From Muscardinus avellanarius (Eukaryota > Chordata > Mammalia > Rodentia > Gliridae), in contig OY726564.1 of the NCBI GenBank assembly GCA_963383645.1, positions 112,084,040 through 112,148,039 of the forward strand: a stretch of DNA of 64,000 bases, written 5' to 3'. Below, piece after piece: positions 1 to 9,889 of the stretch. Both the position numbers and the translations under genes were made by a program. The first letter of the stretch is position 1; every line of letters begins with the position of its first letter. Below the pieces are notes generated by a model that was given only the letters and a program-made list of their open reading frames with translations, was not told the DNA's origin and did no database searches.

Positions 1-52
1 GGTCTCAGCCTCACGAATGCTGGGATCACAAGCATGCGCCACCGCGCCCAGC
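1..52 (-). repeat. SINE (B1-ID composite), cut by window start
   Basis: Reverse complement of the B1-like head, ending GCGCCACCGCGCCCAGC. Confidence 0.85.
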
Positions 53-303
53 CCTACCCAGTTAAAATTTTAAGCTGAGGGCTGCGTGTATTGTGGTAGA
101 GTGTACAGTGGACGTGTGGACCACTCTGGGTGTCATCCCTTGTATCACAGGGTAGGGTGGGGCATTAGCAATGAACAGAAAAAAAGGAAAATACCTAATT
201 AAGAGAAGAATTAAATAAGTGATGAAACATTATGTCCTTGGATCAGGCTTAGCATTTTAAAATATTTTCTCTTAAAACAAATTTTATAAAATCCCTGCGT
301 ATA

Positions 304-522
304 GCCGGGCGTGGTGGCGCATGCTTGTAATCCCCACATTTGGGAGGCTGAGACAGGAGGATCGCACAGGTTCGAAGCCAGCCTCAGCTACTGAGTAAGG
401 CTCTCAGAAACTTAGTAAGACTCTGTTTCCAAATAAAATATAAAATAGGTCTGGGAGCATAGCCCGGAGGTAGAAAGCCTCTGGGTTCCACTCCCAGTAA
501 AAAAAAAAAAAAAAAAAAAAAA
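304..522 (+). repeat. B1-ID composite SINE with target-site duplication
   Basis: Full element with A tail. The flanks AAATCCCTGCGTATA (289-303) and AAATCCCTGGGTATA (521-535) form a 15-bp duplication with one mismatch. Confidence 0.9.
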
Positions 523-564
523 ATCCCTGGGTATACAAATATCTTGGAAATTTTCGAAAAGAGT

Positions 565-772
565 GTTGGTTGGTTGGTTGGTTGGTTGGTGGTACTGGGG
601 TTCCTGGAAACCCTTCTACCTCCAGGCTACACTCCTAGACCTATTTTTATACTTTTTTTAAATTTGGAAACAGGGTCTCTTAAGCCAGTGCGGCTGGCTT
701 CGAACCTATGTGATCCTCCTGTCTCCACCTCCCAAGCGCGGGAATTACAAGCGTGCGCCACCACGCCCGGCT
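565..772 (-). repeat. B1-ID composite SINE with a (GGTT)n tail
   Basis: The flanking duplication GAAAAGAGT is at 556-564 and 773-781. In place of a poly-A tail the element carries about five GGTT units (566-588, plus-strand view). Confidence 0.88.
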
Positions 773-849
773 GAAAAGAGTTTTTAACAGAGACTAGACT
801 AGTAACTATTAACTTACATTCTGAACTAAAGTAAATGCAAATATTGTGG

Positions 850-966
850 TAAGCCAGGCATGGTAGTACACACTTGTAATCCAGTACTTGAGAGGCTGAA
901 ACAGGAGGATTGCAGGTTTAGGCTGGAGATATAGCTTGAAAGTAGAATTCCCTGGTTTAATCCTTA
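850..966 (+). repeat. Diverged, internally deleted SINE
   Basis: Head CCAGGCATGGTAGTACACAC joins directly to an ID-like tail (GGCTGGAGATATAGCTTG), skipping the middle. Confidence 0.7.
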
Positions 967-1100
967 GAGAGAGGGGGGGGAGGGGTAGGTAGGTTGGTTA
1001 TGGCAGCTGGCTGTGATGGCATGTACATATAATTCTAGTACAGAGAAAGCTCAGACAGGCCAGCTTCAGCAATTTGATGATATTCTGCCTGCTTCAATAT

Positions 1101-1102
<2 letters not shown>

Positions 1103-1152
<50 letters not shown>
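1103..1152. repeat. (CA)n microsatellite, about 25 units
   Basis: Uninterrupted AC dinucleotides, in the place of a SINE tail between diverged SINE pieces. Confidence 0.95.
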
Positions 1153-1154
<2 letters not shown>

Positions 1155-1819
1155 TGTCCGGGTAAGATGCACCTGGCTTCCATCCCTAGTGCTACCGGAA
1201 GGGATAGGGGGAATAGATAGGTCAGTGAAATGCAATAGACAATCTATTGACATATACAGGAACTTGTAGCATGTATGTTCCAAGTGATATTTCCTATCAG
1301 TGGAAAATGTAGTAATAGTGAGAAAGGTGAGAAACTGTTATCTACTTGAGAGAATTGTATCTCCATCTTTATGCCAAAATGAATTTTTTATAAGTGTATA
1401 AAGAGGTATCAGAAATTTCACTATTAGGAAGGATATCATAGAATACTAAGATATTTTTGTTATTGTTATAAAATTTTTTTTATTTATTTTTTTATTGGTG
1501 CACTGTATTCATACATCATAGTGGGATACAAACTTTTGTAGACATACATGCACACATCGCCCAGTCAGCCCCCACCCGAACCCCACCCCATTCTCTCCCC
1601 ATCCCTCCCTCCCATGCTTGGCTTAGTGGTTGACATCTAGTATTATAGCAATTTATCCAAAATTAAAAATGATAGTCTCACATAACAGTTTCATTTGTCT
1701 GATACCAAGCTTTTGATGACTTAAAGATAACATTTCAATATTTCTTTTTACTTTCAGATAATATTTTTTTTTCTATTTTTTTAGGTGAAACTATTATATA
1801 TTTATATATTTATTTTTCA

Positions 1820-2500
1820 GGAAAAAAAAAATCTATCCTAATATGGAAAATGGACTCTAGATACCCAAAACGATCTTGAAAAAGAACAAAGCTAGAAGAT
1901 ATATATTTTCTGATTTCAAACCATATAAAGCTACAATAATTGAAACAGTGTAGTACTATTCTAAAGGCAGATATATAAACAATTGGAGTTAAATAAAAGC
2001 CTAGAGCTAAATTCTTCCCTATATTGTCAAGTTATTTTTGACAAGATTTCCACGAACATTTGGTGGTGGAAATAATAATCTTTTAAGTAAATATTGTTGA
2101 AACATAATAATTACATGGAAAAGAATAAAGTTGGACCCTTACCTAATCCCATATACAAATATTAACTCAAAATAGATAAAAGACCTAAATATAAATCTTA
2201 AGACTATAAACTTTTAGGAGAAAATCTGGGTCATTAAACCTCACAACATTGAAATTGGCAGTGATTTCTTGGATATGATTTCAGTGGCACAGGCAACAGA
2301 AGAGTATACAAACTCCCTAAAAAAAAAAAAAATTGTATATCCAAAGACAATGTAAACAGAGTTAACAGTTACTAATAGAATGGGATAAAATATTTCCAAA
2401 TGCTATATCTGAAGGTATATTAATATTCCAACTAGAAATCCTAAAAATTAACAATAAAGGCAAACAATACCATTTAGAGATAGGTAAAAGACTAACATAA
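1820..2500 (+). mobile_element. Old L1 ORF2 3' fragment, sense
   Basis: Recognisable reverse-transcriptase C-terminal region of a mammalian L1 (CATGGAAAAGAATAAAGTTGG, GGCACAGGCAACAGAAG). It is full of stops and not coding. A 12-A run at 2321 interrupts it. Confidence 0.75.
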
Positions 2501-2540
2501 ATAATGAATCTCCACAGATAACCAGTCTTAGTTGTCTGTT

Positions 2541-4233
2541 GGATGGAAAATCTTATTTCTCTGGTTCTGGTGTGTGTTACCTATTTCTTCTTTGTAGTTA
2601 ATCTTTTTGAGTTTTCTCTAGTGCTGGTTTTGAAGACATAAATTCCTTCAGTTTCTGTTTGTCATGGAAGCTTCTTATTTCTCCATCTAATTTGATAGAA
2701 AGTTTTGCTGGGTAGGAAATTTTTGGCTGGAAGTTGTTTTCTTTCAGAGTTTGGAATATGTTACTCCAAGCCCTTCTGGTTCTCATAACTTGGTTTGGGA
2801 AGTCTGGAGTGATTCTAATTGGTTTGCCTCTGAATGTCACTTGGCCCTTTGTTTTTGTTGCCTTTAAGATTCTCTGCTTGGCTTCCACAGTGGTCATTTT
2901 GACAATTATGTGGCGTGGGGATCCTCTTCTCCGATCCTGTCTAAAGGGGAGTTCTATAAGTTTCCTGGACCTGTGTATCGACCTCTTGCTCTATGTTTGG
3001 AAATTTTTCTGCTATTACTTCCTTGAAGAGATTGTTGATCCCTTTGGTTTCACTTTCTTTTCCCTCCTCTATTCCAATTATTCTTAGGTTAGCTCTCTTA
3101 AAATGGGCCCATATTTCTTCAATATCAGATTCCTGCTGTCGGATATTTTTTCCTAGATTAGAAACTATGCGTTCATTTTTAGATTGCTCATCTTCTAAGA
3201 GCGAGATTCTGTTCTCCATGTGGTCTAATCGGTTTTTTGTGCTTTGAATTGAGGCCTTTACTTCATTAATTGCATCCTTTATCTCTTTTTGGCTCTCTCT
3301 GAGTTCTTTTCGAAGCACCTCTATTTTTTCTACAGTTATTTTCCTGATTTGATCTTCTAGAAATCTCTGATTTTCTGTTTTATCGGGTTCTGATGTTGTG
3401 GGGTTGTGAGCATTCATTACTCCAGTATTATTCCTCTTTCCCATGATTTGGGAAGTTTGTGCCTTCTCTGGGTTCTTCCCTTGGGTCACTATGACTTCAC
3501 TTAAGGTGCTCTGGATCTCGAGTCTGTAGTATCTCAGACCCCACTACTCCTTTACTGGGTTGTATCACAGAGTCTCCGACCCAGAGAGTCGATAGAGGCT
3601 GCTTTAGACTGTGGGGGGTGCCAGGTTGCACGTTCTCCTATGGTGTGATATCTCTGCAACCGCCACTCCCCCACTGGGTCAAGTCCCAGGGAGTACAGTA
3701 CTGGGATTTCTCCTTTGTGGCCCGCAATTTGACTCACTGTTCTTGAGTACGCAGATGTAGCTGTACTGGATTCGGTGAATTCTCTGCTGCTGCCGCTGGT
3801 GGCAATATGGCGCCGCTGCTACGCCCTCGGCCGTGAGGCTGGCGTATTTCTTCTTGGTTTTGATTTCCACTCTGAATCCCTGCAGCGTGTGCTGAGCTCA
3901 GCCACTGGGAGCTTTAGATTTTACCTGCGGCGAGAAATCCCGCCTGGCTGTTCCGCAGCGGCTCACCTCGGCTTGCTGTAGCCTTCTGGTGAAGTCGCCG
4001 CTGCCGCCGGCAGTATGGTGCTGCTGCCGCGGTCTCAGGCGTGAGGCTGGTGTATCTCCTCTGTGGCTCTGAGCTCTGTTCTCAGTCCGCTTTCTCTCTG
4101 GAGCCTGGTGATTTTTTTGTTTCTCTGGTGATGGTGTTTTCTGGCTATGAAAGGCGCTGATTTTGTGGTAATGGAGATTGGTTGTTAGCGGGGCTCTTAA
4201 GCCCCGCTTTTCTCAGTCGCCATCTTCCCGGAA
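2541..4233 (-). mobile_element. L1 5' UTR plus ORF1, lacking ORF2 and 3' end
   Basis: On the minus strand the element starts near 4233 with CTTCCGGGAAGATGGCGAC (a YY1-type 5' terminus), runs through a CpG-rich 5' UTR and ORF1, and stops just past the ORF1 terminator. GTCTGTT occurs at both edges (2534-2540 and 4234-4240). No poly-A tail is present. Confidence 0.8.
2598..3489 (-). pseudogene. L1 ORF1p, disrupted
   Basis: Two open segments, 3489-2941 (N-terminal and coiled-coil part with repeated Glu/Lys/Leu heptads, then the start of the RRM) and 2897-2598 (RRM end and C-terminal domain, stop at 2598), are separated by a frame break near 2900-2940. ORF1p is the L1 RNA-binding chaperone. This copy is probably inactive. 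Confidence 0.75.
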
Positions 4234-4283
4234 GTCTGTTATTAAATTTTTTAAGGAAAGACTTCTTTAAGAATGACAACCCT

Positions 4284-4703
4284 GCCGGGCGTGGTGGCGC
4301 ACGCTTGTAATCCCCGCGCTTGGGAGGCGGAGACAGGAGGATCGCGCAGGTTCGAAGCCAGCCGCGCTGGCGTAAGAGACCCTGTTTCAAAAATATAAAA
4401 TAGGTCTGGGAGCGTAGCCCGGAGGTAGAAGGGCTTCCAGGAACCCCAGTACCACCAAAAAAAAAAAAAAAAAAAAGAATGACAACCCTAAGCCAGTGTG
4501 GTGGTGCACCCTTGTAATCCCAGCATTTGGGAGGCTGAGACAAGAGGATTGTGGTTTGCAGACAGATCAGCTGCTTACAGAGATGCCCTTTGCAACACAG
4601 TGAGACCCTGTTTCAAAATAAAGAATAAAAAATAAGGCTGAAGATGTAGCTCGGGGGTAGAATGCCTGGGTTCTATCCCCAGTATCACACACACACACAC
4701 AAA
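4284..4703 (+). repeat. Two SINEs at one site sharing a target-site duplication
   Basis: SINE 1 (4284-4475) and SINE 2 (4491-4703) are separated and flanked by three copies of AAGAATGACAACC (near 4270, 4476 and 4705). Confidence 0.9.
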
Positions 4704-4926
4704 AAGAATGACAACCATGCATCCATAAAGGAAAAGACTGATTGATAAGTTTGATTACATAAAAATTAGAAACTCATATACAGCACAGACACCACAATTT
4801 AAAAATAGACATGAGTAGAGAAATGATGTCTGGTACATTCCTGATACAGAATGAGCTTCTGCAAATCTATAACCAAGGTAGAAACTAATATACTAATGGA
4901 TTATGACCATTAATAGTGCCTTAATT

Positions 4927-5335
4927 CTGAGTTTGCTGTTGCTGTAAGAAAATAGCTGAGGCTTTGGAGAGGTTTATTTGGCTCATGATTTTGGTGGCTG
5001 AAGTCTCCAAGCAGCGTGGAGTGTGTCCTTTGTGAGCCCCCTCCTTCTTCCCTAGTTAAATGTCATAACATGGCGAGGAAGCAAAAGGGGCCAAGTCCAT
5101 GGAGTGGACATGTTGATGACAAGCCACTCTTGGGAGGATGATCCAGTCCATAAGAAGAGCATTAACGCCTTCCAAGGGTGGTGTCCCTAGACCTAATTCC
5201 TTCCACCAGGCCTCAACACAAGGCCATGCTTCTCAGCATAGCCGCACTCAGGACCCAGCTTCCAGCACAGGACCCCAGGGGGCTTACAGCCTGTAACCCA
5301 AGTATGGCAGAGGGGAGTTCACAGAGGTAATTGCA
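4927..5335 (+). repeat. Unclassified old interspersed repeat
   Basis: GAGGTTTATTTGGCTCATGATTTTGG and later segments resemble a common mammalian dispersed repeat that interrupts the L1. I cannot name the family. Confidence 0.4.
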
Positions 5336-5625
5336 AGTGCATGTGAAACTGTACCCAAACTTCTGTTACAGAAATGCAAATTCAAACAATTTAATATTTT
5401 TGGACTATCAGATTAGCAAATTGATACTACCAATATTTGAGGAAGTATTGAAAGATAATGTCCTTTATTATTAGTAGGAGTTACACCCTTTTGGAGAGCA
5501 GTATGACATTATAAAAATTTCTAACTCACACACTCTTAGACCTAACAGTTCTGTTTCTGGTTATTCATACAAGGTTACAAATACATGGTACGTAACTATC
5601 ATTTACAGCATAGTTTTGTGTATGT

Positions 5626-5797
5626 GTGGTACTGACGACTGGACTTGGACATTTTACCTCTGAGCTACACCCCCAGCCCTATTTTATTTTTTATTTGGTA
5701 AAAGGGTCTCACTAAGTTGCTGAGGTCCTAAATTCCTTGTCAAGCCTCCCAAGTACTGGAATTACAAGCATGCACCACCACGCCTGGATTACAGCAT
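5626..5797 (-). repeat. SINE, reverse, diverged
   Basis: ID-like tail complement (CTCTGAGCTACACCCCCAGCCC) through to CACCACCACGCCTGG. Confidence 0.85.
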
Positions 5798-5976
5798 TGT
5801 TTTAACAGGCAAAGAAAACCCAAAATGAATTGGGGGAAAAAAAAAACCGAATTATCTTAAGTGAAGAGGGAAAAAAACACTGAGTAACATGTGAACCTAT
5901 TACTGTAAATCTTATATTCCTATGAATGTAAATCTTAAGCTTGATGTACAGAGCAAAATCTGTATGATGCTATACC

Positions 5977-5981
<5 letters not shown>

Positions 5982-6022
<41 letters not shown>

Positions 6023-6221
6023 GGTACCTGGGGTGGAACCCAAGGGCATCTTCCTCTGAGTTACACCCCCAGCTCCTATTTTTTTATTCTTTATTTTGAA
6101 ACAGGGTCTCACTGAGTTGCAGAGGGCCTCACTAAGTAGCTGAGGCTGATCGCGGAACACAATCCTCCTGTCTTAGCCTTCCAAATGCTGGTTACAGGCA
6201 AGCACCACTACACCTGGCTGT
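5982..6221 (-). repeat. SINE, reverse, with a 39-base poly-T
   Basis: The long poly-T (5982-6020) is the element's A tail seen in reverse. The body ends CACCACTACACCTGGC. Confidence 0.9.
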
Positions 6222-6469
6222 ACCAAACTTTTAAGCAATTATATTCTTCCTGGTCTCCTCCACCCCTGAAGTGTTCCAAATGTGAGAAACTCATATAAGA
6301 GCAGTATTGTATTACTCCTGGGGTCTATTTTTGACATTGTTCTTAAAAATGCACTAACAATTGTAAATAAACTTGCTCTCATTGTTGAAGGACAAGGATG
6401 CAGGAGTCTGATGGCTTGGTGTTTCTCTTTTTTTAGATTTAGAACCTGTAGCATTACAAGTGTATATTA

Positions 6470-6609
6470 CAGTGCAGCACACACACCTATAATCCGAGCT
6501 ATTCAGGAGGCTGATTGCAAGTTTGAGGTCTGCCTCAGCAACGTAGTGAGACCCTGTCTCAGAAAGAGCTGGGGATATAACTCAGTGATAACCCCTCCAG
6601 CCCCATTAA
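6470..6609 (+). repeat. Diverged SINE
   Basis: Short element with ID-like tail GAGCTGGGGATATAACTCAG. Confidence 0.7.
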
Positions 6610-6714
6610 AAAAGATGAATCTGTTTGCTTCTCTTTTTTTTACGCCACAGCATCTATTTAAATGTGTAGGCCGTTATTCTACATATTTCTTTTAACCTTT
6701 TTAAATAATTTCAG

Positions 6715-6950
6715 TTTTTTGTTTTTTTTTGTTTTTTTTTGTTTTTTTTTTTTTGTTTTTTTGTTTTTTTTTGGTGGTACTGGGGTTCCTGGAAGCCCTT
6801 CTACCTCCGTGCTACACTCCCAGACCTATTTTATATTTTTGAAACAGGGTCTCCTAAGCCAGCACACACGGCTGGCTTCGAACCTGCGCGATCCTCCTGT
6901 CTCCGCCTCCCAAGCGCGGGGATTACAAGTGTGCGCCACCACGCCCGGCA
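6715..6950 (-). repeat. Young SINE with 15-bp duplication
   Basis: The duplication AATAATTTCAGTTTT brackets the element (from 6704 and from 6950). Interrupted T tracts (TTTTG units) form its tail. Confidence 0.9.
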
Positions 6951-7042
6951 ATAATTTCAGTTTTATATAGACACACATTGCATTAGCATCTCTGAAGCAA
7001 TTCTGATAAAAGTCAATATTTTTATCATTTAAATGTTTTAAG

Positions 7043-7262
7043 CAAGGCATGGTAACCTATAATTCCAGCACTTGGAAGGCTGAGCCAGAAGGATCACAGA
7101 TTCAAGGCCAGTCTCAGCAACTTTGTCAGATGTCTCTTAGCAACTTAACAAGATCTTGTTTCAAAGTAAAAAAAAAAAAAAAAAAAAAAAAATTTAAAGG
7201 ACTGGGATATACCTCTGAGGTAGATGTCCCTGGAGTTCAATCCCCAGTAACATCTAGACACA
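7043..7262 (+). repeat. SINE
   Basis: B1-like head near 7047 (CAAGGCATGGTAACC), a 25-A internal tract at 7168 and an ID-like tail to TCCCCAGTAACA. Confidence 0.8.
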
Positions 7263-7649
7263 CAATTTGATGGCAGAATTTTCACAGTGCACATCGGCCT
7301 TGTCTCTGTTTTATTTTTGTTATTTTTGTTTGTGTTTGTCATGCTGAGGATTGAACTCAACATGTATTATACCACTAAGCCACGTGTGCAGCCCTGTCTT
7401 CTTGGCTTTTAACATAGGCTCACTATGTCCCAAGGACATGTTTGAGGAAGAGCTAAAGGATTTTAAACTGTCTTCTGTAAATCCTTCTGCCCCTCCTCTA
7501 GTAAGTTTTAGAAATTGAAATGTCAACAGATGTTAAAGTGAACCTATTAATAACATCATTTGTAATGTGGCAAGCTAACACGTGTTTGTTACAAGGAAAA
7601 TTGTGCTTAATCAGTGTGCCTCCCTGCTTCATATTGTATAAAATACATA

Positions 7650-7832
7650 CACCTACACATACACACACACACATCCCCTCCACCCCACTGGAGATTGAGC
7701 CACAGGGTCGACTGCTCTGCCACTGATTGACAGTGGTGGGTCCCTGGCCTTTTTATATTTGTTTAGAGACAAGGCCTCATCAGGTGGCACAGGCTGCCCT
7801 TGAACTTGTGATCCTCCAGCCTCAGCCTCGCA
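7650..7832 (-). repeat. SINE, reverse, 90 bp before RC3H1 exon a
   Basis: A CA-rich tail and GGAGATTGAGCCACAGGG open the element. It lacks the B1 head end. Confidence 0.7.
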
Positions 7833-7921
7833 AATTAGAAAAGTATATTATTAAATACGTTCTAGTTCTTGGTTTTGCTTTTATGTTTGGTTTTCAGTAT
7901 GTGCCTTTGCTTCTTATTTAG

Positions 7922-8203
7922 ATTTCGTAAAATGAACAAACGTTTAGTTCCCAGAAGACCTCTGAGTGCCTCTTTGGGTCAGCTTAATGAAGTGGGTCTG
8001 CCTTCAGCAGCTATCCTTCCAGATGAAGGTGCAGTGGATCTGCCCAGCAGGAAAACCCCTGCTCTCCCCAATGGAATTGTGAACGCAGCGAGTACAGTGA
8101 CGCAGCTGATCCCACGAGGGACAGACCCCGGCTATGACTCGAGTCTGAAACCCGGGAAGATAGATCATCTGAGCAGCAGCGCTCCAGGATCCCCTCCTGA
8201 CCT
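7922..8203 (+). CDS. RC3H1: RC3H1 coding exon a ([13 protein letters not shown]...GSPPDL)
   Basis: Acceptor TTCTTATTTAG ends at 7921 and donor GTACGT begins at 8204. The exon encodes the stretch just after the CCCH finger of Roquin-1. It ends with two bases of a Leu codon completed by the next exon. Confidence 0.95.
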
Positions 8204-9845
8204 GTACGTCACCGTCCTCAGTTGTGTTAATGTTGCTCCCTTAGAAATGAAGTAGAAGGAAGAAGAAGTCATTTTTATTTAAGGAAATTGAGCTAATTTT
8301 CCCTTTTATTGTGTTTCTGTTTCTGTTTCCTGTACTAGAGTTCATTTAGCATAGGTATGAAAAAGGTCAAAATTGCAAGATTTATAGAGTGATAACTGTT
8401 AGAATAAATCAAATAACCAAATTGTGGTGATCTTGTTTTACAATTTTGTAGATCAAAAGTATTTTAGAGACCTTAAACTTGACTTGCATGATCTTATTCT
8501 CTTAGGCTAGAATCTGTTCCTAAGAGCATTTCTGCCTTACCTGTGAATCCACACCCTGTACCTCCAAGGGGGCCAACAGATCTGCCTCCTATGCCTGTCA
8601 CCAAGCCACTGCAGATGGTTTCACGAGCTTCTCCACTATACCCAGCACAGCCAGATGTTTATTATCCAGATCCTCGAGGAGCGGCCCCACCCTTTGAGCC
8701 AGCACCTTACCAGCAGGGTAATGCGCTTTCATTTATACTGCTCACTTTAGATAAGGCCGACCATTTCCTTGGTCGTCTCCTTAAGATAAGAAATGTATTT
8801 TTAATACTTTGGAAAAACAGTTGTTGTTAATTTTTTATTTTATTTTATTTTATTTTCAGTACTGGAGATGGAACCCAAGGGTATTCTACCTTTTGAGCTG
8901 TTTTTTTAATTCTTTATTTTTGAAACAGGGTCTCACAAAGTTGAGGAGGACCTCACTAAGTAGCTGAGGCTGGCCGTGAACTGCCATCCTCCTGTGTCAG
9001 TCTCCCAAATGCTGGAATTACAAGCATGCATAACCATGCCCGACTTTGGAAAAACAGATTTTTATGAGCACATAAATAAATTGCCTTACCAAGTACAGTT
9101 GCATTAATAAATGCATTTACATGTGTATGGAAATAAATCACCCATATAGATAATAGAAATTTACTGAATAAGGCAGAATATAGTCTCCTGACCATGTTTT
9201 TTCTTAAAAGAATAAAGAGCCGGGCGTGGTGGTGTGCACTTATAATCCTTGCACTTGGGAGGCTGAGACAGGAGGATCACACAGGTTCGAAGCCAGCCTT
9301 GCTGGCTTATTAAGAGACTCTGTTTCCGAATAAAAAATATAAAAAATAGGTCTGGGAGTATAGCCCGGAGGTAGAAGGGTTTCCAGGAACCCCAGTACCA
9401 ATAAAAAAAAAAAGAAAGAAAAGAATAAAGAACAAGCCTGGTGTGGTGGCACATGCAGATCCCAGCTTTTGGGAGGCTGAGACTGGACGATTCCAGTTCA
9501 CAGACAGCCTCAGCTACTTAGTGAGGCTCTCTGCAACTTAATGAGACCCTGTTTCAAAATAAAGAATAAAAATAAGGCAGGGGGTATAGCTCGGAGGTCA
9601 AATGCCCCTGGGTTCCATCCCCAGACCCGCAAAAAGAAGAAAGAAAAAAAAAGAAGAAAGAAAATCCCAGTTTAGGGCACACACTTGTAATCCCACACTT
9701 GTGAGGCTGAGACAGAAGGATTGCAGGTTCATAGCTAGCCTCAGCAACTTAGTGAGACCCTGTTTCCAAATAAAAATAAAGTAGGACTGGGGTGTACACC
9801 GATAGAATGCCCCTGGGTTCAGTCCCCATTACTGCGCACTCCTGT

Positions 9846-9889
<44 letters not shown>

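Larger units (their letters stand above)
4241..5825 (+). mobile_element. Second old sense L1 fragment, broken by later insertions
   Basis: Pieces at 4241-4283, 4704-4925, 5336-5625 and about 5800-5830 match the 3' end of mammalian L1 ORF2 (GATTGATAAGTTTGATTACA, CAGATTAGCAAATTGATA, CCTTTTGGAGAGCAGTATG). It overlaps the L1 at 1820 in consensus position, so it is a different insertion. Confidence 0.7.
1..7921 (+). other. RC3H1: RC3H1 intron preceding the first visible exon
   Basis: No exon was recognised here. The stretch is mostly repeats: about a dozen SINEs, two sense L1 fragments, one antisense L1 5' region and a (CA)n tract. The intron assignment follows from the open phase of the exon at 7922, whose first base completes a split codon. 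Confidence 0.8.

Noticed and set aside
1820..4233. Twin-priming 5' inversion of a single L1
   Set aside because: The sense piece lies left of the antisense 5' piece, the wrong order for twin priming. The pieces also differ in age and lack a shared tail.
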